DNA of 8,841 bases from Chitinophaga pinensis (GTDB taxonomy: Bacteria; Bacteroidota; Bacteroidia; Flavobacteriales; Flavobacteriaceae). The first letter of the stretch is position 1. Each line of letters starts with the position of its first letter. Both the position numbers and the translations under genes were made by a program. The notes below the pieces were generated by a model that was not told where the DNA came from, did no database searches, and was given only the letters and a program-made list of their open reading frames with translations. Location of the stretch: contig CALPNL020000075.1 in the NCBI GenBank assembly GCA_943324925.2, forward strand, positions 1 to 8,841, in the 5' to 3' direction. Positions 1-7,669 of this stretch are shown piece after piece.

Positions 1-46
1 ACGCAAATACAAATGAAAGCAGTATTAGTTTATAATTTTTTTTCAT
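1..46 (-). CDS. Start of an exported protein, cut by the left window edge
   Basis: Reading leftward from the ATG at 46-44, the frame stays open to the window edge and gives MKKNYKLILLSFVFA. This has the form of a signal peptide: a lysine-rich N-terminus followed by a hydrophobic stretch of leucine, isoleucine, phenylalanine and valine. The ATG lies 48 bp after the stop of the N-formylglutamate-amidohydrolase-like gene, on the same strand, with no terminator hairpin between them. It is therefore probably the next gene of the same transcription unit. The mature protein is outside the window, so no function can be assigned; only export from the cytoplasm is suggested. The fragment is short, and the call rests on the signal-peptide composition and the position. 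Confidence 0.6.
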   Translation of the reverse strand, partial: MKKNYKLILLSFVFA

Positions 47-94
47 ATTTGGATTGCTACTTAATATAAAATAACGACTAGAAATATAGGCGTC

Positions 95-1273
95 TTAATT
101 AATTATCAATTTTAATTTTTTCATTTCTGCTCCCTCTGTATTGAGAATTGATACAATATAAATTCCCTTATTTAAAGTGCAATTCATATCTATTTCATTA
201 CCGTTTTTTACTGTTCCGTGGGTAATTTCTTGACCAAGGCTGTTGATAATGCTATAACTCAAATTATTAAATGCCGTTCCTTTTATAAAAAGTTGGCTCC
301 CCGATTTTAAAGGATTCGGATAAATGATAAATTCGGTTTCGTTATGTTCATCTGTTCCTAAGGGCGTACAACTACCTAAAACCACATTTGTATGGGTGTT
401 TAAATAGTTTAGCACTACATTTTTGAATTTTTCGGCAAAAAGCGTTCTGTTCGAATTGCTATTTCTAACCCCTTCATAATTCAATTCCATTTGAAATCCA
501 TTAGTAGTAACCGCAGGATTAAAACAGGTATGGGTTTCAGTGGTATAACCACCATTGAAATAACTTTCTGTAGATAATGGATAGGGATCTTGCTGACTAG
601 GAACCGCCGGAAGCCCTTCATTGGTTAGTAAAGTCCCAAATGAACTTGGTCCGCGCAATAATTGTGTGTGGGTATAATTATTGCTATTGTTTAAAGCTAA
701 ATTTTTTATTGAACTTTGATTAATATAGGTTGACGTATTTAGAGTTGCATCAGTGTATCTAAGTTCTGCACCACTCAATAAGTAACCCAATTCAATTCGT
801 TGAATGGTATGGCCGTGACCATGAAGATCTATAAAAAGTATTTTGTTATTGTATTGAGAATTGGCTGTATTTAGCGCCATTGTAATAAAATTATGATACT
901 CGTTCCAAGCAGTCCTTGCTTGTAAATTATCGCAGGCACCATCAGCTAAATTTCTATTGCAATCTAATTTAGAGCGATCTAAATTACAAATAATAATATG
1001 AGGATAACAGCCCGTAGCTGCGAAAAGTACAGCAGAAATTTTTTCAGCAGTTTCAATAGTATAGGCATCCGTAACTGTTACAGGATCATTACAAGTTCTA
1101 TCGGGAATTAAAGTTGGAATTCTAAAACCTCCATGTGGAACCGATATAACAATAGGTAAAGTTCCAACTTGATACTCCACATAACTGTTTGTACCGTACA
1201 ATGTTTGTGATAAACATTTTGTTTGTGGATAAACCAGATAGAGGAGGAGAAGTACTACTTTTTTTATTTGCAT
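95..1273 (-). CDS. Secreted N-formylglutamate amidohydrolase-like hydrolase with T9SS sorting domain
   Basis: This 392-residue protein begins with a signal peptide (residues 1 to about 22). The catalytic part (about 35-290) resembles the N-formylglutamate amidohydrolase family, which hydrolyses an N-acyl amide bond of glutamate. Visible motifs are VPHGG (45-49), an aspartate in TDAYT (68-72), DRSKLDCNR (99-107), DLHGHG (149-154) and QMELNYEGVR (261-270). They correspond to the family's first histidine motif, its R..x..NR block, its D-H-S/G motif and its Q-x-E block. Residues about 314-392 form a type A T9SS C-terminal sorting domain: it starts FIIYPNP, continues with a SLGQEI strand and a KGIYIVSI strand, and ends in a lysine-rich KKLKLIIN tail. 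The protein should therefore cross the outer membrane and be released or anchored at the surface. Eight cysteines remain after the signal peptide, compatible with extracellular disulfides. The start lies 23 bp after the deacylase stop, which suggests co-transcription. Classical family members are cytosolic histidine-pathway enzymes, so the true substrate here is unknown; a related amidase or peptidase activity is possible. Confidence 0.8.
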   Translation of the reverse strand: MQIKKVVLLLLYLVYPQTKCLSQTLYGTNSYVEYQVGTLPIVISVPHGGFRIPTLIPDRTCNDPVTVTDAYTIETAEKISAVLFAATGCYPHIIICNLDRSKLDCNRNLADGACDNLQARTAWNEYHNFITMALNTANSQYNNKILFIDLHGHGHTIQRIELGYLLSGAELRYTDATLNTSTYINQSSIKNLALNNSNNYTHTQLLRGPSSFGTLLTNEGLPAVPSQQDPYPLSTESYFNGGYTTETHTCFNPAVTTNGFQMELNYEGVRNSNSNRTLFAEKFKNVVLNYLNTHTNVVLGSCTPLGTDEHNETEFIIYPNPLKSGSQLFIKGTAFNNLSYSIINSLGQEITHGTVKNGNEIDMNCTLNKGIYIVSILNTEGAEMKKLKLIIN

Positions 1274-1296
1274 TTTTTTTATTTTGAATGAATATT

Positions 1297-2850
1297 TTAT
1301 TTACTTAAAACCTTTCCAGGTCGATTATTGTTGTAGTTTCCATTATCAATAACTATAACCCCATTAATAATACTGTATTTTAAACCATCGGCATACTGCG
1401 TTGCATTGGTATAATTTGCTTTATCTTTATAAGTTTTGGGATCAAAAATGATTATATCTGCAAAATATCCATCATTAATTTTCCCTCTATTTGGAATTTT
1501 AAATATAGATGCTGTTTCAGAAGAACTTCCGTTGATGAATTTTGCTACAGAAATTATGGAATCTTCTTTTACATATTTATTGTATTTTTTTGGAAACGTA
1601 CCATACTTTCTTGGATGTCCTTCGTTACCATCAGAACCTGTTACAACCCATGGTTGCTTCATAAAATTGAGTATGTCTTTTTCATTCATATTAAAAGAAG
1701 CTACTCTGGCATATCCTTTTTCTAAAATTTTGAAAACGGTTTCCTCAGGAGATAATTGTAAAATTGAAGCGATTTCTGCAATGTTTTTACCATCATAGTC
1801 ATTCGATTCTGATTTTACAATTAGGAGTTTTTCAGCACCACCTCTTCGAGCAATATTTTCTTTTGTTTCCTTAAGAATTTTTATTTTCAACGAAGGATTT
1901 TTATACCTAACGAACAGCGAATCATTTCCCCCACTTTCTGCCCACCTGGGAACAACTGAGGCTTTAAGTCCTGTAGCAGATGCATCATAGGGATATTGAT
2001 TGGCAGTAATTTCAATTCCTTCTGAACGACTTTTTTTAATCAATTCAATAATGGCTTCACTCTCATTCCATACATCCACTCCCAAACATTTTATATGAGA
2101 TATATGAATCGGCAATTTTGCTTGTCTTCCAATTTCAATAGCTTCTTTAATTGAGGGAATTAATCCTATAGAATAAGAACTCTCATCTCGTAAATGGGTA
2201 TCATAAATACCACCTTTTTGAGCAACAACCATTGCTAAATCAATTACTTCTTGTGTATCGGCATAACTTCCTGGAGAATAAAACAATCCTGTAGATAAAC
2301 CAAATGCGCCGGCGTCTAATTCTTTTTTAAGTAAATTTTGCATTTTATTTACTTGTTCGGGAGTTGCTTTAATTTTGGTGTTACCTATTACTTCTTGTCT
2401 TAAAGTTCCATGTCCTGCTAGTAGAACTACGTTGGTTCCCAAGCCATTTTTTTCAAAAACTTCCTTATATTTTATAGTGGGAAAATAACTTTCGCCATCA
2501 TTTCCAACAATCACAGTAGTAACCCCCTGCATTAAAAAAGGTAAATTATGAGACGTACTTGATTTAATTAAATCTTTGTCAGCATGTGTGTGTGGATCAA
2601 TTAATCCAGGACAAACAATAAGTCCTTTGGCATCAATTGTTTTAACGGTTTTTATTCTAATAAATTTTTCATTTCCTATAAAAACAATTTTATCTCCTTT
2701 AATTGCAATTGAAACATTTTTAGGAATAGTATCAGAACCATTATAAACAATTCCGTTTTTAATTAATACATCGGCTTCAACTGTTTTCTTGGAGGCGCAG
2801 GAAAGGATTATAAATAAAAATAATACAAGAAATAACAAATGATTTTTCAT
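1297..2850 (-). CDS. N-acyl-D-amino-acid deacylase (D-aminoacylase) family amidohydrolase, lipoprotein
   Basis: This 517-residue metal-dependent amidohydrolase is predicted to remove the N-acyl group from N-acyl-D-amino acids. The ATG at 2850 is chosen because it is followed directly by a lipoprotein signal peptide (MKNHLLFLVL, then FIILSC with the acylated cysteine at residue 18). The in-frame ATG at 2898 would only add residues encoded by the upstream terminator hairpin. Family landmarks are HTH (H87, H89), GVTTVIVGNDG (109-119), GLSTGLFYSPGSYA (184-197), THLRDE (H219), HISH (H252), NQYPYDASATGL (284-295), GSDG (D407), HPRKYGTFP (412-420) and the C-terminal RPGKVL. Length and colinearity indicate an intact enzyme. 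One deviation is seen: D118 sits where characterised D-aminoacylases carry the metal-binding cysteine of a GNCG motif. After C18 come A, S, K, K with no acidic surface-export signal, so a periplasm-facing location is inferred. The gene sits between the terminator after susD and a secreted amidohydrolase 23 bp downstream. Confidence 0.88.
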   Translation of the reverse strand: MKNHLLFLVLFLFIILSCASKKTVEADVLIKNGIVYNGSDTIPKNVSIAIKGDKIVFIGNEKFIRIKTVKTIDAKGLIVCPGLIDPHTHADKDLIKSSTSHNLPFLMQGVTTVIVGNDGESYFPTIKYKEVFEKNGLGTNVVLLAGHGTLRQEVIGNTKIKATPEQVNKMQNLLKKELDAGAFGLSTGLFYSPGSYADTQEVIDLAMVVAQKGGIYDTHLRDESSYSIGLIPSIKEAIEIGRQAKLPIHISHIKCLGVDVWNESEAIIELIKKSRSEGIEITANQYPYDASATGLKASVVPRWAESGGNDSLFVRYKNPSLKIKILKETKENIARRGGAEKLLIVKSESNDYDGKNIAEIASILQLSPEETVFKILEKGYARVASFNMNEKDILNFMKQPWVVTGSDGNEGHPRKYGTFPKKYNKYVKEDSIISVAKFINGSSSETASIFKIPNRGKINDGYFADIIIFDPKTYKDKANYTNATQYADGLKYSIINGVIVIDNGNYNNNRPGKVLSK

Positions 2851-2870
2851 AATTATTTTGTTTTTTAACT

Positions 2871-2909
2871 TAAAAAAAAGGTTGCCATGAATTCTCAAAC
2901 AACCTTTTT
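2871..2909 (-). terminator. Intrinsic terminator hairpin after susD
   Basis: A perfect 10-bp inverted repeat, AAAAAGGTTG (2875-2884) and CAACCTTTTT (2900-2909), is separated by a 15-nt loop. On the minus-strand transcript the second arm ends CAACC and is followed by eight U residues (2879-2872), the standard form of a Rho-independent terminator. It begins 21 bp after the susD stop and ends 20 bp before the deacylase start codon. In the plus direction the hairpin is also symmetric but has only the five T of the arm itself, so it should work chiefly on leftward transcripts. It may be a partial terminator or an mRNA 3'-end stabiliser that lowers expression of the downstream enzymes relative to susCD. 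Confidence 0.82.
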
Positions 2910-2930
2910 ATTTAAAGATAAAATTAATTT

Positions 2931-4373
2931 TTATTCATTTAATTGTGTTGGGGTAAAAATACTAATTCCCGTTGGAGCATTTGAATTGGTATTAATTTCG
3001 TCTTGCGAAATTAAAAATCGTTCTGGATGTAATGTAACTGTTGTATTGTTAAGTGGAATTTTTACAGCAATATCATACTCATTTTTTCGCAGCCTTCTTG
3101 CATCGTTCCATGGCATGAAGGTTCCAAATCCAGTTACATATCGTTCTTCAATAATTTCTCTTAACAAGGCTTTTGTACTATTAATATTATCAAGATTTTC
3201 CATTCCTCCATTAGCAAAATCAGAAGCTACATAAGCTGTATATAGTTTTACATCCGTTGCGGCTCTTTTATCAAAAGAATCAGCAGACGCCAAGAAGGTA
3301 CGCACTTTATTAAGCTGAAGTAGTCCTTCTGTAAAATTTACTGTTCTTGTACCTGTTTCCGCTAATATTAGTAAATTTTCCTGGTATGTCACCAAATCCA
3401 TCGGTTTAAATTCACCATTGATAATTGTTGTAGTTCCTGTTCCAGTTATAGAACCTGCATTAAGATGATTTCTTCTTGCTTGCTCATTTGTCTTTGCATT
3501 TCTTCTAGAAATAGTTGGAAAATTAGTTTGAGTGTCTAATAAATTCCTACAAAATGTGTTGTTTACAGATAAGTAACCAACTCTAGTTCCTATCATAAAG
3601 CGATACAGTAGATTTTCGGCCCCTGTTAATCCAGTTGAAGGCGGTGTAAATTTCATGGTTCCAGCATAATCAGAAATTCCATTTAAAGCAGCAGCGTAGG
3701 CCAATGCATACTGTCTGGTATCTAGATAATATCTTGCTTTTAACGTGTAAGCTGTTTTTTTCCATTTGTCTTTATTTCCTCCAAAAAAGATATCTTCTGA
3801 AAGCGTATTTTTAGTAGTTGGATTGCTAAGTAGAACAATCGCTTCGTCTAATTTTGTTTGTAAAGCATTATAAATTGAAGATTGTCTATCAAATACTGGA
3901 TCGCTAATCGCTGGGTTTACTGCTTCAGAATAAGGAATATCTCCCCATATAGAAGTAGCAGTTCCTACAGCATTTGCTTCAAGCACTTTACAAATCCCTT
4001 TAATTAATTGTCCTTCGGTATCAGTTCCATTTATAGCATAATATTTATTGATTTCGCTAAACTGTTTTAACATCCCGTTATACAGATAAGTCCAAGCGCT
4101 ATTTGATTCTGATGAAGATATATCATAGTTGTATATTCCAAGATACAATGATATTTCGCCTCTATATTGACCTGTCCACATACCAGCAATTCTTTGCAGA
4201 TGACTCTGATTGATTGCTATATCTGCAAGCATGGTTCCTTTTATCAATAGTGTAGGGGGTATAACCTCATCCGTTGTGATGCTGTTTGGATTGTTGTTCA
4301 ATTCTTCAAAAGAACTATCGCATGAAAGCACTAAAAATAGTGTTATTATTCCAGAAATTAATTTAGTTTTCAT
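2931..4373 (-). CDS. SusD/RagB-family nutrient-binding outer-membrane lipoprotein
   Basis: This 480-residue surface lipoprotein acts as the lid and substrate-capture partner of the adjacent SusC-type channel. The N-terminus has a lipoprotein signal ending LVLSC with the lipidated cysteine at residue 18. It is followed by DSSFEE, an acidic stretch like the Bacteroidota lipoprotein export signal that sends proteins to the outer face. FEELNNNPN (22-30) is the usual start of the mature domain in the SusD-like_2 group. Other family landmarks are IWGDIPYSEA (142-151), the FDRQSSIYNALQTKLDEA helix (161-178), DKWKKTAYTLKARYYL (202-217, tetratricopeptide-like helices), and near the C-terminus IIEERY and MPWNDARRL. 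Length is normal for the family and no disruption is seen. It starts 5 bp after the susC stop, so the two genes are translationally and transcriptionally linked. Nothing in the sequence fixes the ligand; SusD-like_2 members occur in non-glycan as well as glycan loci. Confidence 0.95.
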   Translation of the reverse strand: MKTKLISGIITLFLVLSCDSSFEELNNNPNSITTDEVIPPTLLIKGTMLADIAINQSHLQRIAGMWTGQYRGEISLYLGIYNYDISSSESNSAWTYLYNGMLKQFSEINKYYAINGTDTEGQLIKGICKVLEANAVGTATSIWGDIPYSEAVNPAISDPVFDRQSSIYNALQTKLDEAIVLLSNPTTKNTLSEDIFFGGNKDKWKKTAYTLKARYYLDTRQYALAYAAALNGISDYAGTMKFTPPSTGLTGAENLLYRFMIGTRVGYLSVNNTFCRNLLDTQTNFPTISRRNAKTNEQARRNHLNAGSITGTGTTTIINGEFKPMDLVTYQENLLILAETGTRTVNFTEGLLQLNKVRTFLASADSFDKRAATDVKLYTAYVASDFANGGMENLDNINSTKALLREIIEERYVTGFGTFMPWNDARRLRKNEYDIAVKIPLNNTTVTLHPERFLISQDEINTNSNAPTGISIFTPTQLNE

Positions 4374-4378
4374 AACTC

Positions 4379-7300
4379 TTAATATTTAATTTGTAATGTT
4401 AATAAGAAAGTTTTTGAAGCAGGATTTGTAAAATAATCTATCCCAAAACCATTACCAACACCAGTTTGATTGGTTTGCGGATCAACTCCTAATAAATTAG
4501 TCCAAATAGCTAAATTTCGACCAGTGAGTGTAAGTGTCATAGAGGCCAATTTTGTTTTCTTTTTGAACCCTTTAGAATTTAATGTATACCCAAAAGTAAG
4601 TTCGCTTAAACGCGTCCAAGATGCATTATTATTTACAGCAAATTCATTAATTACGGAAGCGCCAAAACCTCCGCCAATAGTTGTATAATAAGCTTCATTT
4701 AATAAAACTGGGCCTGCTCCGAAATCTCTTATGTTTCCTCGAACTGGAACCCCCGCAAGATGAAGTACCCCTGCACGGTCTCTAATGTTTGTAGAAGGAA
4801 TAACTTCGTTACCCACTTCTTCAGAAGTTCCAAAACTATCTAAAATAAAACGAGTACGTTCTGCAAAATCTCCTCCTTGAGATGTTTCAAACATAATATT
4901 TCCAAAAAAACCTTTGTAATCTACTTTTAAACCAAACGCTCCCCGCCAATCTGGGTTTGGGTCTCCAATTATTCCTTGTTCTGAATCTAATTGAGGAAAT
5001 CCGTTAGCATCTAATTTAAAAGTTCCATCAGTATTTCTCATTGCTCTTGTTCCCCAAAGTACGCCTAATTGGTGACCAACAACTGCTCTAGAACTAATTG
5101 CTTCACTTGTTAATGCAAGTGAAGTTGCACCTTGAATATCCGTTACTTCATTTTTATTATTATTAAAATTACCATAAATGGAAGCATTTAGTCCTTTTTT
5201 AGATTTTAAAAATTGCAAGTCAAAATCAAATTCCAAACCTCTATTTTTCATAGACCCACCATTTCCATATATATAATTTGCACCAGAACTTGGAGTTAAC
5301 GGAATGTCAAGTAATATATTTTCTATCGTATTATAATAATAGGTACCACTTAAACTTAAACGATTATTGAAAAATTTTAAATCGGCACCCAATTCATATT
5401 CAGTTTTGATTTCAGGTTTTAAATTTCTGTTACCCAAGTTACTATTGTAACTAAATCCTCCGCCGAAAAGAAATAAGTTTAAAGGATCATCATAATCTGA
5501 ATAGGTAGGAGTTTGATAAGTTGTTTGAAATTCATGTGGGTTTGGCTTTACACCTACTTGTCCTACACCCGTTCTAATTTTTCCAGAACTCAGTATTTTG
5601 CTGTTTTTAATGAAATTTAAATCAGAAAACACCCAAGATGCATCAATAGAGGGGTATATGAAAGATCCTAACATACTAGATGCTTTTTCCATAGCAATTG
5701 ACGAATTAAGAAAAAGTTGTTTTTTGTAATCAAAAGAGGTAGAAACATAGGTTCTAAATGATGCTATTTTCCTAGTTAAATTTACTGTTGGGTCCAATTG
5801 TGAGACATTTGCAAAAGTCTGAGTCATACTATTTATTAGAAAGTTAGTACCTTCATTGTATACACTTTTTCTTTCTCGGTCATTAAAATTATATCCAAAG
5901 ATAAAATTACCATTTATTGTATTGGTCAAACTAAAAGTTTTAGTTTGGGCAATTACATCAAAATTTAATATCTTGTTGTTTATGTTATCCAGTCTAAAAG
6001 AACCGGCAGTATAACTAGCTGAATTTACAGGTGAAAAATAACGTCTTTCGTCATTATAAGTATCGTAACTTCCTCTGAATTTCAATGATAACCATTGATT
6101 TGCTTTATAATTCAAATCAGTAGAAAAAATAAATCGATCTACCACATTTGGTGCTTTTTGTTTGTATAATGTCCATAAAGGATTATTATAACCAGGATTT
6201 CCAAACTCCCCGATTGGGTTTCTATAGGAACGTTGCCTTTTTGGATATAATTGACCAGTAGGACTATAATAATCTCCAATATATTGTGAAATGTCAAAAT
6301 CTGGTGCGTTTCTTAATAAACCTAATAACAAACCCGCTATACTTGAGTTTTGTTGAATTCTATTTGACTCGGTATGAGCATAATCTAACTTTGTTGTTAT
6401 GCTTATTTTTGGATTAAAAATATACTTTCCATTGAAACCTATATTTGTTTTTTTGTAATCACTTTCATTTATAAAACCTTTTTGATCTATATTTCCAAAA
6501 CTAACTCGATAATTTCCATCTTCATTTGCATTCCCAAAACTTAAATTATTTTTTATTGAAGTTGCATTTTGAAATACTTTGTCTTGATTTTCATCGACAT
6601 ATGTATTTTTAGAATTTTTAGTTTTTATCAATAAATATTCTAATCCATCTTCTCCAATAAAATAACCTTTTTCTGCTCTGGTATAATACTCATCAGGAGC
6701 GCCTGATCTTGAAGAAATTTTATCTCCCCAGGATCCTACTGGAATTGTGTTAGTTGTTATGTTACTCAAGTCGGCAAATACACCGCCTGTTCCTTGTCCA
6801 TAATTTGATTGTAGCGGATGCATTTGTGCAATTTTGTCAAATGAAACCGTAGACTTAAATTCGACATTAATTTTTCCTGTTTTCTTACCTTTTTTTGTGG
6901 TAATTACCAAAACACCATTCGCTGCTTCAGAGCCCCATACAGCTGCTGCAGATGCGCCTTTAAGTACTGTAATTGATTCAATGTCATCTTCATTAATGTC
7001 ATTCAATCTAGATTGTTGAGAAGTTCCAGCAACATTACTACTATTACCATATAAGTTATCGTTACTAATAGGTACTCCGTCCAATATAACTAAAGGTTGT
7101 GTATTGCCATAAATGGTATTTGCACCTCTAATTTGTATGTTTGAACCAGCGCCAGGATCACCATTTGCTCTTGCAATTCTAACACCAGAAGCTTTTCCTT
7201 GTAAAGAATTAATTACGCTTGTTTCACCAGAATTAGTTAATTGATCTGCGGTGACTTTAGAATATGTTGATCCTAATGTTCTCTTATTTACTTCCAATCC

Positions 7301-7627
7301 TAATGAATTGACAACAACTTCATTTAGCGCTTGAGCACTTTCTTCTAAAACAATATTGATTTTAATTTTATCTTTTACTGCAATTTCTTGAGAACCATAT
7401 CCAATAAAATTTACAATAATTATTGCTTCTTCACTAGAAACTTTCAAACTAAATGCGCCATTAAAATCTGTGGTAGTTCCATTATTAGTACCCTTTTCTA
7501 GAATTGATGCTCCAGGCAAAGGACCAACACGATCGTTTACCGTTCCTGATAATGTTTTTTGCTGCGCAATTGTAATACCACAAAAAATTAGTGTTAAGCA
7601 CAATGTTAAAATTAATTTTTTATTCAT
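4379..7627 (-). CDS. SusC/RagA-family TonB-dependent outer-membrane transporter
   Basis: This 1082-residue protein is the energised outer-membrane channel of a SusCD importer and depends on TonB-ExbBD. Residues 1-21 are a signal peptide (cleavage probably TIA|QQ). Residues about 24-97 form a carboxypeptidase-regulatory-like beta-sandwich (GTVNDRVGPLPGASI, then GTTTDFNGAFSL). A putative TonB-box segment ALNEVVV lies at 100-106, and the plug domain at about 113-246. The plug contains the SusC hallmarks PLVILDGVPI (178-187) and VLKGASAAAVWGSEAANGVL (221-240), with VWGSE in place of the more frequent LYGSR. The remaining residues form the 22-strand beta-barrel, with alternating aromatic/polar strands and GRNLAIWTN near the end, closing in LLTLQIKY with the terminal aromatic residue expected for outer-membrane barrels. 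Length is typical. It follows the M14 peptidase gene by 42 bp and precedes susD by 5 bp. No sigma or anti-sigma gene is present in the window, and no N-terminal signalling extension precedes the carboxypeptidase-like domain. Confidence 0.96.
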   Translation of the reverse strand: MNKKLILTLCLTLIFCGITIAQQKTLSGTVNDRVGPLPGASILEKGTNNGTTTDFNGAFSLKVSSEEAIIIVNFIGYGSQEIAVKDKIKINIVLEESAQALNEVVVNSLGLEVNKRTLGSTYSKVTADQLTNSGETSVINSLQGKASGVRIARANGDPGAGSNIQIRGANTIYGNTQPLVILDGVPISNDNLYGNSSNVAGTSQQSRLNDINEDDIESITVLKGASAAAVWGSEAANGVLVITTKKGKKTGKINVEFKSTVSFDKIAQMHPLQSNYGQGTGGVFADLSNITTNTIPVGSWGDKISSRSGAPDEYYTRAEKGYFIGEDGLEYLLIKTKNSKNTYVDENQDKVFQNATSIKNNLSFGNANEDGNYRVSFGNIDQKGFINESDYKKTNIGFNGKYIFNPKISITTKLDYAHTESNRIQQNSSIAGLLLGLLRNAPDFDISQYIGDYYSPTGQLYPKRQRSYRNPIGEFGNPGYNNPLWTLYKQKAPNVVDRFIFSTDLNYKANQWLSLKFRGSYDTYNDERRYFSPVNSASYTAGSFRLDNINNKILNFDVIAQTKTFSLTNTINGNFIFGYNFNDRERKSVYNEGTNFLINSMTQTFANVSQLDPTVNLTRKIASFRTYVSTSFDYKKQLFLNSSIAMEKASSMLGSFIYPSIDASWVFSDLNFIKNSKILSSGKIRTGVGQVGVKPNPHEFQTTYQTPTYSDYDDPLNLFLFGGGFSYNSNLGNRNLKPEIKTEYELGADLKFFNNRLSLSGTYYYNTIENILLDIPLTPSSGANYIYGNGGSMKNRGLEFDFDLQFLKSKKGLNASIYGNFNNNKNEVTDIQGATSLALTSEAISSRAVVGHQLGVLWGTRAMRNTDGTFKLDANGFPQLDSEQGIIGDPNPDWRGAFGLKVDYKGFFGNIMFETSQGGDFAERTRFILDSFGTSEEVGNEVIPSTNIRDRAGVLHLAGVPVRGNIRDFGAGPVLLNEAYYTTIGGGFGASVINEFAVNNNASWTRLSELTFGYTLNSKGFKKKTKLASMTLTLTGRNLAIWTNLLGVDPQTNQTGVGNGFGIDYFTNPASKTFLLTLQIKY
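5101..5124. repeat. Perfect 9-bp inverted repeat inside susC
   Basis: CTTCACTTG (5101-5109) and CAAGTGAAG (5116-5124) are perfect reverse complements around a 6-nt spacer. The repeat lies within the barrel-coding part of susC, over codons for TSLALTSE. It could form a short hairpin in the mRNA, but a repeat of this size can arise by chance in a window of this length and no function is implied. Confidence 0.45.
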
Positions 7628-7636
7628 TTTAAATAT

Positions 7637-7660
7637 TTTATAGTTAGTAATTTATAGTAA
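7637..7660. repeat. Direct repeat in the susC leader
   Basis: In the 42-bp AT-only gap between the M14 gene and susC, TTTATAGTTA (7637-7646) and TTTATAGTAA (7651-7660) are near-identical 10-mers (9 of 10 bases) with starts 14 bp apart. The gap holds no terminator and no convincing promoter with both Bacteroidota elements, so susC may be read from a promoter upstream of the peptidase gene. The repeat might be a regulatory or leader element, or simple low-complexity AT sequence. Confidence 0.3.
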
Positions 7661-7669
7661 ATAATTTAA

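Noticed and set aside
1436..1798. Plus-strand open frame of 120 codons
   Set aside because: It lies entirely antisense to the well-supported deacylase gene and shows no domain or leader of its own; it is a shadow frame.
2851..2898. Upstream in-frame ATG at 2898 as the start of the deacylase gene
   Set aside because: The added 16 residues come from the loop, stem and U-tract of the terminator and would bury the lipoprotein signal that begins exactly at the ATG at 2850.
2913..2920. TATCTTTA on the minus strand as a Bacteroidota -7 promoter element for the deacylase gene
   Set aside because: It matches TAnnTTTG in all but the last base, but no TTG-type -33 element lies at the right distance. 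Transcription from it would also start just before or within the terminator hairpin.
2887..3234. Plus-strand open frame of 115 codons starting in the terminator loop
   Set aside because: It is antisense to the 3' end of susD, starts inside the hairpin loop and has no recognisable protein features.
4470..4688. Plus-strand open frame of 72 codons
   Set aside because: It is antisense to conserved susC barrel strands, with no sign of an independent gene.
5101..5124. Inverted repeat in susC as a regulatory hairpin or terminator
   Set aside because: It has no following U-tract, lies inside conserved coding sequence, and a 9-bp repeat with a short loop is not rare by chance in 8.8 kb.
6834..7019. 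Plus-strand open frame of 61 codons
   Set aside because: It is antisense to the conserved SusC plug motif, which explains the base composition.
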